Source of the DNA: Methylocaldum sp. 14B
GTDB lineage: Bacteria > Pseudomonadota > Gammaproteobacteria > Methylococcales > Methylococcaceae
Assembly: GCF_002005105.1 (NCBI RefSeq)
Contig: NZ_MSCV01000005.1
Location: 124,001 to 188,000 of the forward strand
Reading direction: 5' to 3'
Length of the DNA stretch: 64,000 bases
A model generated the notes under the pieces. It worked only from the letters and a program-made list of their open reading frames with translations, was not told where the DNA came from and did not search any database. Positions 19,169 through 28,100 of this stretch are shown piece by piece. The translations under genes and the position numbers were made by a program. Each line of letters begins with the position of its first letter. Position 1 is the first letter of the stretch.

Positions 19169-20983
19169 ATGATCGTTTATGGCGACCCAAGCTACGAAGA
19201 GCCTGTTACCGCCACACTCGGCCGGGTTCGGCAATGGGCCGAGCGTGCGAGCGGCCATGCGCCGGATCGAACGGATTCGTCGGCAAAGGATTGCCGACCT
19301 ACCGATCGATGCCGCCGAGTAGGTCGGGAATCCTTTCCCGACGCAATGGATGGGCAAGCGGATACGGCGCCACAGTATGCGGCGGGCGAAGGACGGGACG
19401 CCCGCCGAAGGCTGCTGATCGACGCGGGACAACTGGAGCAAGCCCTGGCCGACCGGGTGGAAAACGACACGCTCGTAGAACGCATCATGAGCGTCACCGA
19501 TCTCGCCGCCGACGCGTTTCTCCACGATTCCGATCTCGGGCCACTCCAAGAAGCGCTCGCCCAACTCGAACTGCCGGCGGACTTGACGGTGCGCGTCAAA
19601 GTGCCGGAAGGATTTGCATTCTACGCGCTCTATCCGGAGCAATACGCCCAAGCCGCGAGATTATGGGTTCGCAATCATGCGGATTCCGATTCGCGGCGGG
19701 CGGTGGTGGTCGGCATTCGCAGCATCGGGACCAGTCTTTCGGCGGTGGTGGCGCGGGAGCTGGCTCAAGCCGGATGGAACGTGCGACGGCTGACGGTCAG
19801 GCCGTCGGGGCACCCGTATGCGCGGCGCGCGGCGATTCCTCGCGAGGCGGTTCAAGGAGCGGTTTTCGGATTGGTCGTCGACGAAGGACCCGGGCTATCC
19901 GGCTCGTCGATGGCGGCCGCGGCTCAAGCGCTGGTCGAAGCGGGACTCGATCGATCCGGAATCGGCTTTTTTCCGGGACATGACCGCGGCCCCGGAAACG
20001 CCGGAACCGAAGACGTGCGGAGGTGGTGGAGCGATACGCCGAGGTATGTCGTCGGGCCGAGCGAAATGGCTTGGCAGGGCCGGCCGCTAGCGGAAGAGCT
20101 GGCATATCGCAGCGGCCCGGCCGTTCGGGTGGACGATCTGAGCGGCGGGATGTGGCGGCATGCCGTCTATCGGCATGAGCAGGAATGGCCGGCGGCGTTC
20201 GTCGCATTCGAGCGGGCCAAATATCGGGTGGTGCGGCGTGACGGCTCGTCGGTGCTGTGGAAATTCGAAGGACTGGCCGGCGGGGTGGAGGCGGTCAGGG
20301 ATAGCATGGCATGGCTGGCTCAACGCGGATGGACCCTGGCTCCTCTGGATTCCGCCCACGGTTTCGTGGCGAGGCTCTGGATCGAAGGCAAGCCGCTTCA
20401 AATAGATCAATGCAATACCGCTGTTCTGGATCGAATCGGGCGCTACATCGTCGATGCGGCCGGTACCGCGCTTTCGATTTCCGAGCAAAGGACATCGCTG
20501 GAGCGGCTCAAAGAGATGTTGTACTGGAACACTCGGGAAAGTCTGGGAGAGGCCTTGGCAACGCGTACGCTACGGTGGAACGGGTTGGTCCCGGAGCATC
20601 CATGGCCAGCCTACGGCGATGGGCGGCTGGCACCCGAGGAGTGGATACGCTCGATCGACGGGAGGCTGATCAAGGTCGATTGCGCCGGGCATTCGACGGA
20701 TCATACGGTAATCGGACGTCAGCCCCTGATTTGGGACTTGGCGGGCGCGACGGTCGAATGGCGGCTCGATAGCGAAACCGTCCGGCCTTTGCTGAGTGCG
20801 TTCGCCGATGCGGGCGGCGAGTTGCCTACACCGGGGACGCTGGCCTTTTACTGCGCGGCCTATGCCGCGTTTCGCTTGGGACAGTGCGCGATCTGCGCCG
20901 GCATGAGCGATCCGAGCGAGCAGCGGCGGCTCCTTCGCGCCGGCGATTTCTACGAGTCGCAACTGTTTCGAATTCTCGCTTAG
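19169..20983 (+). CDS. Conserved protein with phosphoribosyltransferase-like domain, repeat inserted near N terminus
   Basis: 604 residues, no signal peptide or clear membrane helix. A PRTase-type segment is visible at about 168-250: VVVGIRSIGTSLSAVVARELA, followed by VVDEGPGLSGSSM, which resembles the PRPP loop. The C-terminal half is an unrecognised alpha-rich domain. Residues about 36-62 (SSAKDCRPTD...RRVGRESFPD) are encoded by two dispersed palindromes (19277-19349) and look like a non-ancestral in-frame insertion. It converges on the histidine-phosphatase/glycosidase-like operon; the neighbourhood suggests sugar or nucleotide chemistry, but the substrate is unknown. Confidence 0.75.
   Translation: MIVYGDPSYEEPVTATLGRVRQWAERASGHAPDRTDSSAKDCRPTDRCRRVGRESFPDAMDGQADTAPQYAAGEGRDARRRLLIDAGQLEQALADRVENDTLVERIMSVTDLAADAFLHDSDLGPLQEALAQLELPADLTVRVKVPEGFAFYALYPEQYAQAARLWVRNHADSDSRRAVVVGIRSIGTSLSAVVARELAQAGWNVRRLTVRPSGHPYARRAAIPREAVQGAVFGLVVDEGPGLSGSSMAAAAQALVEAGLDRSGIGFFPGHDRGPGNAGTEDVRRWWSDTPRYVVGPSEMAWQGRPLAEELAYRSGPAVRVDDLSGGMWRHAVYRHEQEWPAAFVAFERAKYRVVRRDGSSVLWKFEGLAGGVEAVRDSMAWLAQRGWTLAPLDSAHGFVARLWIEGKPLQIDQCNTAVLDRIGRYIVDAAGTALSISEQRTSLERLKEMLYWNTRESLGEALATRTLRWNGLVPEHPWPAYGDGRLAPEEWIRSIDGRLIKVDCAGHSTDHTVIGRQPLIWDLAGATVEWRLDSETVRPLLSAFADAGGELPTPGTLAFYCAAYAAFRLGQCAICAGMSDPSEQRRLLRAGDFYESQLFRILA
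19277..19349. repeat. Pair of inverted GTAGGTCGG palindromes inside a coding sequence
   Basis: TCGTCGGCAAAGGATTGCCG plus ACCTAC (minus orientation, 19277-19302) and GTAGGTCGGGAATCCTTTCC plus CGACGCAATGG (plus orientation, 19319-19349). The same family occurs at about 22640, 25029, 37400, 37490, 37520, 47723, 53958 and 54886. Here both copies are read through as protein. This copy is also the empty version of the site that carries a 42-bp unit at 22660. Confidence 0.85.
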
Positions 20984-21591
20984 TAAGGCATGGGTAATTC
21001 GCTGCCCGTATTGTTGACGCAAAGCACCCACGGGCCATGGTCGAAGATGGCGACGATGCTGACCGAGGCCAGTCCGATCTCGATGCGGCTGAAAAGATCC
21101 AAAGGCACGCCCAGAAAATAGGCGAGAGCGGCTTTGATCACGTCGCCGTGGCTCACCAGGGCGATGCAGTCGTCCGGGTGTTTTTCGCGCAGGCGGAGCA
21201 TTTCGCCGACGATGCGGGCTTGCGTCTCGACCATCGCTTCGCCGTTGGGGACGCGTGTCCCGCTGCGAAAACTATTCCATCGGCCAAAGGTTTCCAGACG
21301 GCGGAGATCTTCGAGCTTCCTTCCGGTCCAGTCGCCGAGATCGATCTCGTGGAGGGTTTCGAGGGGTTGAACCGGCAGGCCGAGCCGTTCGGACAAGAAT
21401 TCGGCCGTCTCGCGGGTTCGGTCGGCCGGGCTCGAATAAAGAGCCGCAACCGGCAGACGGGCGACCCGTTCTGCCATGTCGTTGGCCTGATTCCGGCCAA
21501 GTTCACTGAGGTGCACGCCCGGCGCTCGGCCGGCGATGGTGTCGCCGCCCAAGAGATGCGCACCGTGGCGAATCAGCAGAAACGTGGTCAT
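20980..21591 (-). CDS. Histidine phosphatase family protein
   Basis: 203 residues. It has the phosphoglycerate-mutase-like signature LLIRHGAH at 5-12, with catalytic His8 in RHG, then SSPADRTRETAEFLSERLG, HEIDLGDWTGRKLEDL and the second catalytic His in LVSHGDVIKAAL (about 146-157). It is likely a soluble phosphomonoesterase acting on a small phosphorylated sugar. The start ATG overlaps the stop of the glycosidase-like gene by one base (TGATG), so translation is probably coupled. In this cluster an inositol- or sugar-phosphate substrate is a reasonable inference. Confidence 0.9.
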   Translation of the reverse strand: MTTFLLIRHGAHLLGGDTIAGRAPGVHLSELGRNQANDMAERVARLPVAALYSSPADRTRETAEFLSERLGLPVQPLETLHEIDLGDWTGRKLEDLRRLETFGRWNSFRSGTRVPNGEAMVETQARIVGEMLRLREKHPDDCIALVSHGDVIKAALAYFLGVPLDLFSRIEIGLASVSIVAIFDHGPWVLCVNNTGSELPMPY

Positions 21592-22478
21592 CACGCGTAG
21601 CGCCGGGTCATTTCGACGCAGAATTCGGCGAATTCCTCCACGCGTTGCGGCGGGCTGGTGTGGTGGGCGTTGATGCCGCGGTGCTCGGGGGTGAAGCAGT
21701 AGGTTACGGTTACCCGGAAGGGTTCGAGCGCCCGCATCTGCCGGTCGAACCAATCGAGTGCGTTCGGCCGAAAACGGTCGGCCCAGCTCAGGCCGGTACG
21801 GAGATAGGTGACGCCCAAATCTTTCATGATTCGCACCGCATCGTCGAGCCGGTGGTCCTCGAAATGAAACCACTGGCACAGGCCCATTTCCGGCGCATAC
21901 TCGTAGAAATGCCGAAAAGCGCGTTTGGGCATGCCGTCTTCCCGCAGCAGGCCCATGTAGAAATGGCGGTAATAGGACGAGCCTTCGGCCTCGCGGTGAC
22001 GGGTCGTGGCGGGCCAGGCTCTGGGCAGGTCGTAAAGGCTGTACCAGTGAATCCGCGGCGCTTGCTCCAGCAGCAGTTCCGCGGTTCGCTTGAGCCCGAA
22101 TTCCTGTACTTCCTCGGCGCCGAAGCTGGAGACGCCGACCTCGGAAATCCAGATGGGCTTGTCGTCGACGACGCTGTGAATTTCGTTCAGCTTGTCGGGC
22201 CATTCGTGAATCTGCCAGTGGTTCCAGTCCAGCGGAAACCCGTGGACGGCCACGGCATCCATGCGCGGAATGACGCCGTAGTTTTTCATCCGTTCCATGA
22301 ACAAGGGATCGATGGGAGAGATGCCCCCGAGGACGACCGGGAGTTTCGGATGTTCCTCGTGCAGGGCATCGGCCGTGAGATTCACCATTTCGGCGAAAAG
22401 ACTCCAGTCCTGGTCGATCTCGAAATCCCAGTGGGATTTATTGTTGGGTTCGTTCCAGAGCATCACTGCTTCGATCAT
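21591..22478 (-). CDS. TIM-barrel glycosidase-like protein (GH39/beta-xylosidase-like)
   Basis: 295 residues from the ATG at 22478, which has GGAGGG just upstream. WNEPNNKSHWDF at 8-19 matches the acid/base Asn-Glu of clan GH-A, and PIWISEVGVSSFGAEE (about 110-125) carries the expected nucleophile-type Glu. A second TIM-like segment follows (VTYLRTGLSWADRF). The open frame extends further upstream, but that part is made of dispersed repeats and lacks protein features. The gene follows a methyltransferase across a 348-bp repeat block and overlaps the phosphatase. Substrate unknown. Confidence 0.82.
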   Translation of the reverse strand: MIEAVMLWNEPNNKSHWDFEIDQDWSLFAEMVNLTADALHEEHPKLPVVLGGISPIDPLFMERMKNYGVIPRMDAVAVHGFPLDWNHWQIHEWPDKLNEIHSVVDDKPIWISEVGVSSFGAEEVQEFGLKRTAELLLEQAPRIHWYSLYDLPRAWPATTRHREAEGSSYYRHFYMGLLREDGMPKRAFRHFYEYAPEMGLCQWFHFEDHRLDDAVRIMKDLGVTYLRTGLSWADRFRPNALDWFDRQMRALEPFRVTVTYCFTPEHRGINAHHTSPPQRVEEFAEFCVEMTRRYA

Positions 22479-22826
22479 GATTTCCCTCCGCAAAGCTGTA
22501 GCGGGTCGCAAAAGCCTCGTTCCTTTTGGGGTGTCGCAAACGGTCGTCTTGGGAGCGCTAGGGCGAGCCTTCCCGACGCCATCGGTCGGCCAAGTGGAGC
22601 CGTCGGCGAGGGATTGCCGCCCTGCAACCGTGCCACTGTGTAGGTCGGGAATCCTTTCCAATCGCAAACGGCCTGGCCGGGAGCGCCGGCCAGCCCCTTC
22701 CCGACGCAATGCCCCATCCAGCGGATTCATCCGCCAGGGACGGCCGACCGACGATTTTTCGCCGGCGACTTTTCGTAGGCTCGAAAGGTATACCGTTCCC
22801 GGCAAACCGCCAATGCTTATTCCGGC
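22479..22826. repeat. Repeat block splitting the operon, with two hairpin units
   Basis: Contains GTAGGTCGG-type palindromes and two hairpin units. One is a complete 42-bp unit at 22660-22701 inserted after TTTCC of a GTAGGTCGGGAATCCTTTCC palindrome. The other is a unit with a replaced left end at 22534-22573 (arms TCGTCTTGG and CTAGGGCGA around GAGCG, pairing through three G-U pairs). No coding sequence is supported. Confidence 0.85.
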
Positions 22827-23624
22827 CTACGGTTTTCTCCCGCGACAGGGATAGACCGCCCGATGATCCCAGTCTTCCAGGTTCAGTTCGGTCCTGCGGC
22901 AGACGTAGACCTCCTCCTCCGGACGGTCGAGGATATCGAAGCCCGCGCTGCGCAGCATCGCTTCGGTGCCGGCGCGGTTGGGAATCCACCAGTTGGTGGG
23001 ATCGCCGGAATAGCGGTGTTCTATGAAATGCATCCTGGGAAAACCTGGCCGGTCGAAGACATCCCGTTCCTCGAAGCCGTAGTCCCGTCCTACCGCCTCG
23101 ATCTCCGGGCTGCCGCGCTGCATGGACTGGAACAGCAGCAGGTCGCGGGCGACGTGTTCGTGGATCAGGTCCAGCGCCAGCAAGGGGTGGCGCAGGTGAT
23201 AGAACACGCCCATGAAGATCACCAGACCGAAGGTTTCGCCGAGGTCGGCGATGTCGTAGACGGACAGCCGGCGAAATTCGATGTCGAGCCCTTTGACCTC
23301 GGCCGCGAAGCGGGCCTGGGCCAGATAAGCCTCGTCCGAGTCGATGCCGACGACCCGCTCGGCACCGCGCTTTTTCATCTCGATGGCGTAGAAACCCGCG
23401 TTGCAGCCGATGTCGAGCACCGATCGGCCGCTCAAATCGGCGGGAAGCGCGTCGGCGAATTGCCGCCACTTGACGGCGGGATAATCTCCGAGGAAATGAT
23501 CGGGAGCGGTATGTACGCCGTCGAGGTCGAGATTGTGGAACCATTCGCCGAGCTCGCGGACGCGCCGCTCGATGCGGTCGCGGGTCCAGACGGTGGTCCC
23601 GTCCGTTTCGGTGGGTTCGATCAT
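22827..23624 (-). CDS. SAM-dependent methyltransferase (TIGR04290-like)
   Basis: 265 residues from the ATG at 23624, which has GGAG 7 bases upstream; a longer frame exists but overlaps the upstream gene. Rossmann motif I is VLDIGCNAGFYAIEMKKRGA (about 68-87), followed by VVGIDSDEAYLAQARFAA and a motif-IV-like LVIFMGVFYHLRHPLLAL. The overall sequence resembles a small methyltransferase family found beside inositol-phosphate synthase and a glycosidase-like gene. The start is about 10 bp after ino1, so it is in the same operon. The acceptor is unknown; a glycolipid or modified inositol is a guess from context. Confidence 0.82.
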   Translation of the reverse strand: MIEPTETDGTTVWTRDRIERRVRELGEWFHNLDLDGVHTAPDHFLGDYPAVKWRQFADALPADLSGRSVLDIGCNAGFYAIEMKKRGAERVVGIDSDEAYLAQARFAAEVKGLDIEFRRLSVYDIADLGETFGLVIFMGVFYHLRHPLLALDLIHEHVARDLLLFQSMQRGSPEIEAVGRDYGFEERDVFDRPGFPRMHFIEHRYSGDPTNWWIPNRAGTEAMLRSAGFDILDRPEEEVYVCRRTELNLEDWDHRAVYPCRGRKP

Positions 23625-23634
23625 GGCGACTCCG

Positions 23635-24720
23635 TCAACGCGGCGCCTTGCCGCGTATGAATGCCTCCGTACGGGCACGGGCTTCGGCATCGGTGAACTG
23701 TTCGGGCGGGGATTTCATGAACCAGGCGGCCGGTCCGATCAGCGCTCCGCCGATGCCCCGATCGAGCGCCAGCTTGACGCAGCGCACCGCATCGATGACC
23801 ACGCCGGCGGAGTTGGGCGAATCCCAGACTTCCAGCTTGAGTTCGCCGTGCAGCGGCACGTTGCCGAAGGTCGTGCCTTCCAGCCGGATGTAGCAGAACT
23901 TGCGGTCGGTGAGCCAGGGCACGTAGTCGCTGGGGCCGACGTGGGCCTCGGCGTCGGACAGGGCATGGTCGAGCTGGCTGGTCACGGCGCGGGTCTTGGA
24001 GAGCTTCTTGGACTCCAGCCGTTCCCGTTCGAGCATATTCAAAAAGTCCGTGTTGCCGCCGAAATTGAGCTGATAGGTGCGGTCCAGCCGGACGCCGCGC
24101 TCGCGGAAGAGATTCGCCAGCACCCGGTGGACGATGGTGGCGCCCACCTGCGATTTGATGTCGTCGCCGATGAGAGGAAGGTTTTTTTCCTCGAAACGCT
24201 TGCGCCAGCGGAGGTTCGAGGCGATGAACACGGGAATGCAGTTGACCATGCCGCAGTCCGCTTCGAGAGCCTGCTCGGCATAGAACTCGGTAGCCTTTTG
24301 GGCGCCGACGGGAAGATAGGAGACGACCACGTCGGTGGCGGTATCGCGGAGCACCTGGGCAATATCTGAGGGCGGATCGGGCGATTCCTCGATGACTTCC
24401 CGGAGATACTTGCCGAGGCCGTCGAGCGTGATGCCGCGGCGGACTTCGACGCCGATTTCGGGAACTTCGCAGAACCGGTATGTGTTGTTCGGCTCCGCGA
24501 AAATGGCTTCGGACAGGTCCTTGCCGACCTTGCTCACATTGATGTCGAAGGCGGCGGAAAACTCGATATCGGAAATGTGATAGCCGCCGAGGTTGACGTG
24601 CATCAGGCCAGGGACGGCATCGCCGTTCTTCGCCTTGCGGTAGAACTCGACGCCCTGGACCAGCGAGGATGCACAATTGCCTACGCCAACGATGGCGATC
24701 CTTACCTTCTTGCGATGCAT
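23635..24720 (-). CDS. ino1: Inositol-3-phosphate synthase
   Basis: 361 residues, the compact prokaryotic size. The NAD-binding loop [18 protein letters not shown] is at about 11-28; [18 protein letters not shown] and KSKKLSKT-like residues ([12 protein letters not shown]) mark the catalytic region. The enzyme converts glucose 6-phosphate to 1D-myo-inositol 3-phosphate with bound NAD. It heads a leftward operon with the methyltransferase, the glycosidase-like protein and the histidine phosphatase. Together they could make a methylated or glycosylated inositol derivative, the phosphatase perhaps removing the phosphate. The product of the pathway is not established by sequence. Confidence 0.92.
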   Translation of the reverse strand: MHRKKVRIAIVGVGNCASSLVQGVEFYRKAKNGDAVPGLMHVNLGGYHISDIEFSAAFDINVSKVGKDLSEAIFAEPNNTYRFCEVPEIGVEVRRGITLDGLGKYLREVIEESPDPPSDIAQVLRDTATDVVVSYLPVGAQKATEFYAEQALEADCGMVNCIPVFIASNLRWRKRFEEKNLPLIGDDIKSQVGATIVHRVLANLFRERGVRLDRTYQLNFGGNTDFLNMLERERLESKKLSKTRAVTSQLDHALSDAEAHVGPSDYVPWLTDRKFCYIRLEGTTFGNVPLHGELKLEVWDSPNSAGVVIDAVRCVKLALDRGIGGALIGPAAWFMKSPPEQFTDAEARARTEAFIRGKAPR

Positions 24721-24922
24721 ACTCTCTCCTTGAGCATGTCTGGCGGATCGGGAGCGGCCTACGAGACCGTCCGGTTATGGCCGCGGTTTCCTCCCTGGAA
24801 TAGGCGCAGGGACGGCATTCATTGCCGGAAGCGCCGGAGGAAAGTAGATCCCGGTTCGAATATATTTTTCGAGATTAATTTTTGCAAGAAGTTTCGCGGT
24901 ATGCGGCGGGTTTCACTCCGTT

Positions 24923-25047
24923 AACCCGCCCTACGAGCTGGGTAGGGCGGGTTAGGCCGACAGGCCGTAACCCGCCGTACGCCGCGAAAAGGCGGGTTAC
25001 GCGAGTACGCTAACCCGCCCTACAACCTTCGTCGGGAACGGATTCCC
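24923..25047. repeat. AACCCGCCCTAC palindromes between putA and ino1
   Basis: AACCCGCCCTAC (24923-24934) pairs with GTAGGGCGGGTT (24942-24953) across a 7-nt loop. Two further copies follow to about 25022, then a GTCGGGAA/TTCCCGAC palindrome up to the putA stop. They lie downstream of putA and could end its transcript, but no T-run follows. Confidence 0.75.
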
Positions 25048-25050
25048 GAC

Positions 25051-27945
25051 CTACTCGAGGTTCGGAACGAAACCGTGCCTCAGCGTGTTCTCGCTCACCA
25101 CCCGAGTCCACAGAAACTGCTTGAGATAATCGGGGCCGCCGGCCTGTACGCCGGTTCCCGAAAGCCGGGTGCCGCCGAAGGGCTGCGCGCCGACCCGGGC
25201 GCCGGTGGTGCGGCGGTTGAGATACAAATTGCCGACGCGATACCGTTCCCGCGCGAGATCGAGATGTTCCGGAAGGCGCGAAAAAACGCCGCCGGTCAGA
25301 GCGTAGTCCGATTCCAGCGCCAGCGTGAGCGCGGCCTCGAAGGTGGGCGCGCGCAGCACGGCCAGCACGGGGCCGAAGATTTCCTCCCGCGCTAAACGGT
25401 GATGGGACTCGATGCCGGTGATTATGGCGGGCGGACAATAGAAACCGTCCGCGGGAACGCGTCCGAGATAATGAAGGCGACCCTCGGTCCGGCCGAGCTC
25501 GATATAGCTCATGGCCTTCTGCTGCGCATCGCGGGTGATCATCGGTCCGAAAAGAAATGCCGGATCTTCGGGCGGACCGTAGTCGTAGCTGTCGAGGGTT
25601 TCCGTCAGCCGTTTCACCAGCCGGTCGTGAACCCGGCCGACGGCGATGAGACGGGAGCAGGCCGAGCATTTCTGGCCCTGGTAGCCGAACGCGGAGTACA
25701 GGGTTTGGGCGACCGCTTCGTCCAGATCGGCGTCCTCGTCGACGATGATCGCGTTCTTGCCGCCCATTTCGCAGACCACCTGCTTGATGTACCGTTGCTC
25801 CGGCGCGAGCGTGTGCGCCTCCCGAAGAATCTCCAGGCCCACCGTCTTGGAGCCGGTAAATGCAATGACATGCACGTCCGGATGCTTGACCAGATACCGC
25901 CCGACCGTTGCGCCGCTCCCCGGCAGGAGCTGGCACACGCCGGGCGGAAAACCGGCCTGGTCGAGGACGGACTTGAATCCGTGGGCGACGAGATTGGCGG
26001 GTGTCGCCGGCTTCACGATAGCGGTATTGCCGGCGACCAGCGCCGCCGCGGTCATGCCGGTGAGAATCGCCAGAGGGAAATTCCAGGGCGGAATCACGGC
26101 GGCGACGCCGCGCGGCTCGTAGCGAAGATGATTCGGCTCGCCGGGAAAGCAGCGGGTGGGCCGCCAACCGGCCAGTTGCTCCATCCGGTAGGGGTAATAG
26201 CGCAAGTAGTCGACGGCTTCCGCCACGTCCGCGTCGGCCTCGCGCCAATTCTTTCCCGTTTCCAGAACCTGCCAGGCGGCCAGTTCGCCGCGGCGAGCGT
26301 CCATGATGTCCGCCGCCCGCCGGCACAGCGCGACCCGAGCGGCGGCGGGCGTGTCGCGCCAGCCGGGGAATGCGCGGTACGCATTGCGGACGGCGCGCTC
26401 GGCATGGGTGACATCGGCAACCGCCACATGTCCCAGAATCTCGGACGGTCGCGCCGGATTTCTCGATACTTCCAGCTCCGCGCCCTGCGGCGGAACGCCG
26501 GCCATGTCCAGCGGGTAGGTCGCGCCCAGTTTCGTACGCACCGCCGCCAGCGACCTTCGGAATTCCTGGCGAACCCGGTCGTGGCTGAAGTCCTTTAACG
26601 GGGCATTGAGAAAGGCGGGAGAAAGTGTTTCGGTTCCGGGTTCGTGCGGGTCGGGCGCCGCCAGAAGGTCGTCCAAATCGGCGCCTTCGACATAGGTTTG
26701 CCGCAGAATGGACGTGTTGGCGGTATTTTCCATCAAGCGCCGGATCAGATAGGCGATGCCCGGAATCAGCTCTCCCGTGGGGAGATAAACCCGGAGCGCG
26801 ATGTCGGATGCGGCGACGGCGTGGCGCAAGGGCTCGGCCATGCCGTACAGCATCTGGACCTCCCAGTCGGCCGTGGAAAGACCTTGCCGGGACGCCGACG
26901 CGATGGAGTAGGCGAGACTCCGAAGATTATGGCTGCCCACGGCGGGATAGACAGCATCTGCATGCCGGAACAAGAGATCGAGCAGCGATTCGAACTGGGC
27001 GTCGGTAGCCGATTTGTCGAGAAACACCGGCACCGGCCAGTTGCGCTGCTCGGCGAGCGCAACTTCCGTGTCCCAGTACGCGCCTTTGACCAGACGCACG
27101 GAAATCCGGCGTTTTTCCCGCTCCGCCCAGTCGATCAGTTCTCGGAGATCGTCCGCGGTCTCCGGAAGATAAGCTTGCAGCGCGATGCCGGGATGCCAGC
27201 CGTCATCTCCCTCGCTTTCGACCAGGTCGCGGAACAGGCGGAGCGTCAAGGACTTGAGTTCGTAATGCTCCATGTCCACCGTCATGCCGGCTCCAAGTTC
27301 GCGAAGCTTGGCCACCAAGGGCTCCAGCCGGGCGAATACCCGGCGGCGCACGCCGGCGTAGTCGAGCGGATCGAAGTGGGCGGTCAGAGCCGAGAGCTTG
27401 ACGGAGATATGAATCGGCGGATGTCCGAGCGGCAAGCGGTTCGCCGCCAGAAGGTCCAGCAGCGACAAGTATCGGCCCAGATAAATATCGCATTCCCTTT
27501 CGCTCAAGGCAGCTTCGCCCACGGCGTCGACGGTAACGGCCGCGGGTATCCGGGAGATGGTATCCAGCGCTCGGTTCAGGCGATCTTCTTGCTCCTCGAC
27601 AACGAATTGACGCGCAAGGCGCGACACGGCGCGGCGCAGTGCAAAACCGCTGAAGGAATGGCCCCCCAGCTTGAACATGCGGCCCCACAGTCCCCGAAGC
27701 CGATCGGCATGAGGCGCCAGATAGTTCTGAAAATGGCGGGCCAGTTCCCGATCGGTTTCCAGTACCGGCAACACGTCGACGAATTGGAACAGCGCGGCGC
27801 GTAAGCCTTCGTCATGCATGGCCCGCATCAACACGCGCCCTCTCAGGCCCCGCGGGTCGAATAAGGACGGCGGCGACTCTCCGGCCAAACGGTAAAGGTT
27901 TTCGCCGATGTCGCGGACCCTTCGCTCGAAAGCCGTGTCGTTCAT
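25051..27945 (-). CDS. putA: Bifunctional proline dehydrogenase / glutamate-semialdehyde dehydrogenase
   Basis: 964 residues, the size of short PutA proteins that lack the N-terminal ribbon-helix-helix, so it should not repress its own gene. The FAD-dependent proline dehydrogenase barrel spans about 60-480 (VRLVKGAYWDTEV, and YLPTGELIPGIAYLIRRL near the end). The aldehyde dehydrogenase domain spans about 510-960 with EMGGKNAIIVDEDADLDEAV and catalytic Cys in GYQGQKCSACSR. It oxidises proline to glutamate at the inner membrane. It is divergent from the arginase/ornithine-aminotransferase fusion, whose product (glutamate semialdehyde) is the substrate of the second domain. Confidence 0.95.
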   Translation of the reverse strand: MNDTAFERRVRDIGENLYRLAGESPPSLFDPRGLRGRVLMRAMHDEGLRAALFQFVDVLPVLETDRELARHFQNYLAPHADRLRGLWGRMFKLGGHSFSGFALRRAVSRLARQFVVEEQEDRLNRALDTISRIPAAVTVDAVGEAALSERECDIYLGRYLSLLDLLAANRLPLGHPPIHISVKLSALTAHFDPLDYAGVRRRVFARLEPLVAKLRELGAGMTVDMEHYELKSLTLRLFRDLVESEGDDGWHPGIALQAYLPETADDLRELIDWAEREKRRISVRLVKGAYWDTEVALAEQRNWPVPVFLDKSATDAQFESLLDLLFRHADAVYPAVGSHNLRSLAYSIASASRQGLSTADWEVQMLYGMAEPLRHAVAASDIALRVYLPTGELIPGIAYLIRRLMENTANTSILRQTYVEGADLDDLLAAPDPHEPGTETLSPAFLNAPLKDFSHDRVRQEFRRSLAAVRTKLGATYPLDMAGVPPQGAELEVSRNPARPSEILGHVAVADVTHAERAVRNAYRAFPGWRDTPAAARVALCRRAADIMDARRGELAAWQVLETGKNWREADADVAEAVDYLRYYPYRMEQLAGWRPTRCFPGEPNHLRYEPRGVAAVIPPWNFPLAILTGMTAAALVAGNTAIVKPATPANLVAHGFKSVLDQAGFPPGVCQLLPGSGATVGRYLVKHPDVHVIAFTGSKTVGLEILREAHTLAPEQRYIKQVVCEMGGKNAIIVDEDADLDEAVAQTLYSAFGYQGQKCSACSRLIAVGRVHDRLVKRLTETLDSYDYGPPEDPAFLFGPMITRDAQQKAMSYIELGRTEGRLHYLGRVPADGFYCPPAIITGIESHHRLAREEIFGPVLAVLRAPTFEAALTLALESDYALTGGVFSRLPEHLDLARERYRVGNLYLNRRTTGARVGAQPFGGTRLSGTGVQAGGPDYLKQFLWTRVVSENTLRHGFVPNLE

Positions 27946-28100
27946 GACCCTACCTCAGAGTTGCCCAACGAATTCGGACCTCACCCGCGATGATAGTTCC
28001 ATGGCGGAAGCCGCAGCGGGCGTCTCCGACAAGGAACAGAGTGCAGCAAATCGTCTCTAAGGGGAAGTGGCATGAGTGTGATAGATTGGAGGCTATTCCA

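Noticed and set aside
22479-22805. N-terminal extension of the glycosidase-like protein
   Set aside because: The extra ~109 codons are made of dispersed palindromes and lie before a good GGAGGG ribosome site at the ATG at 22478.
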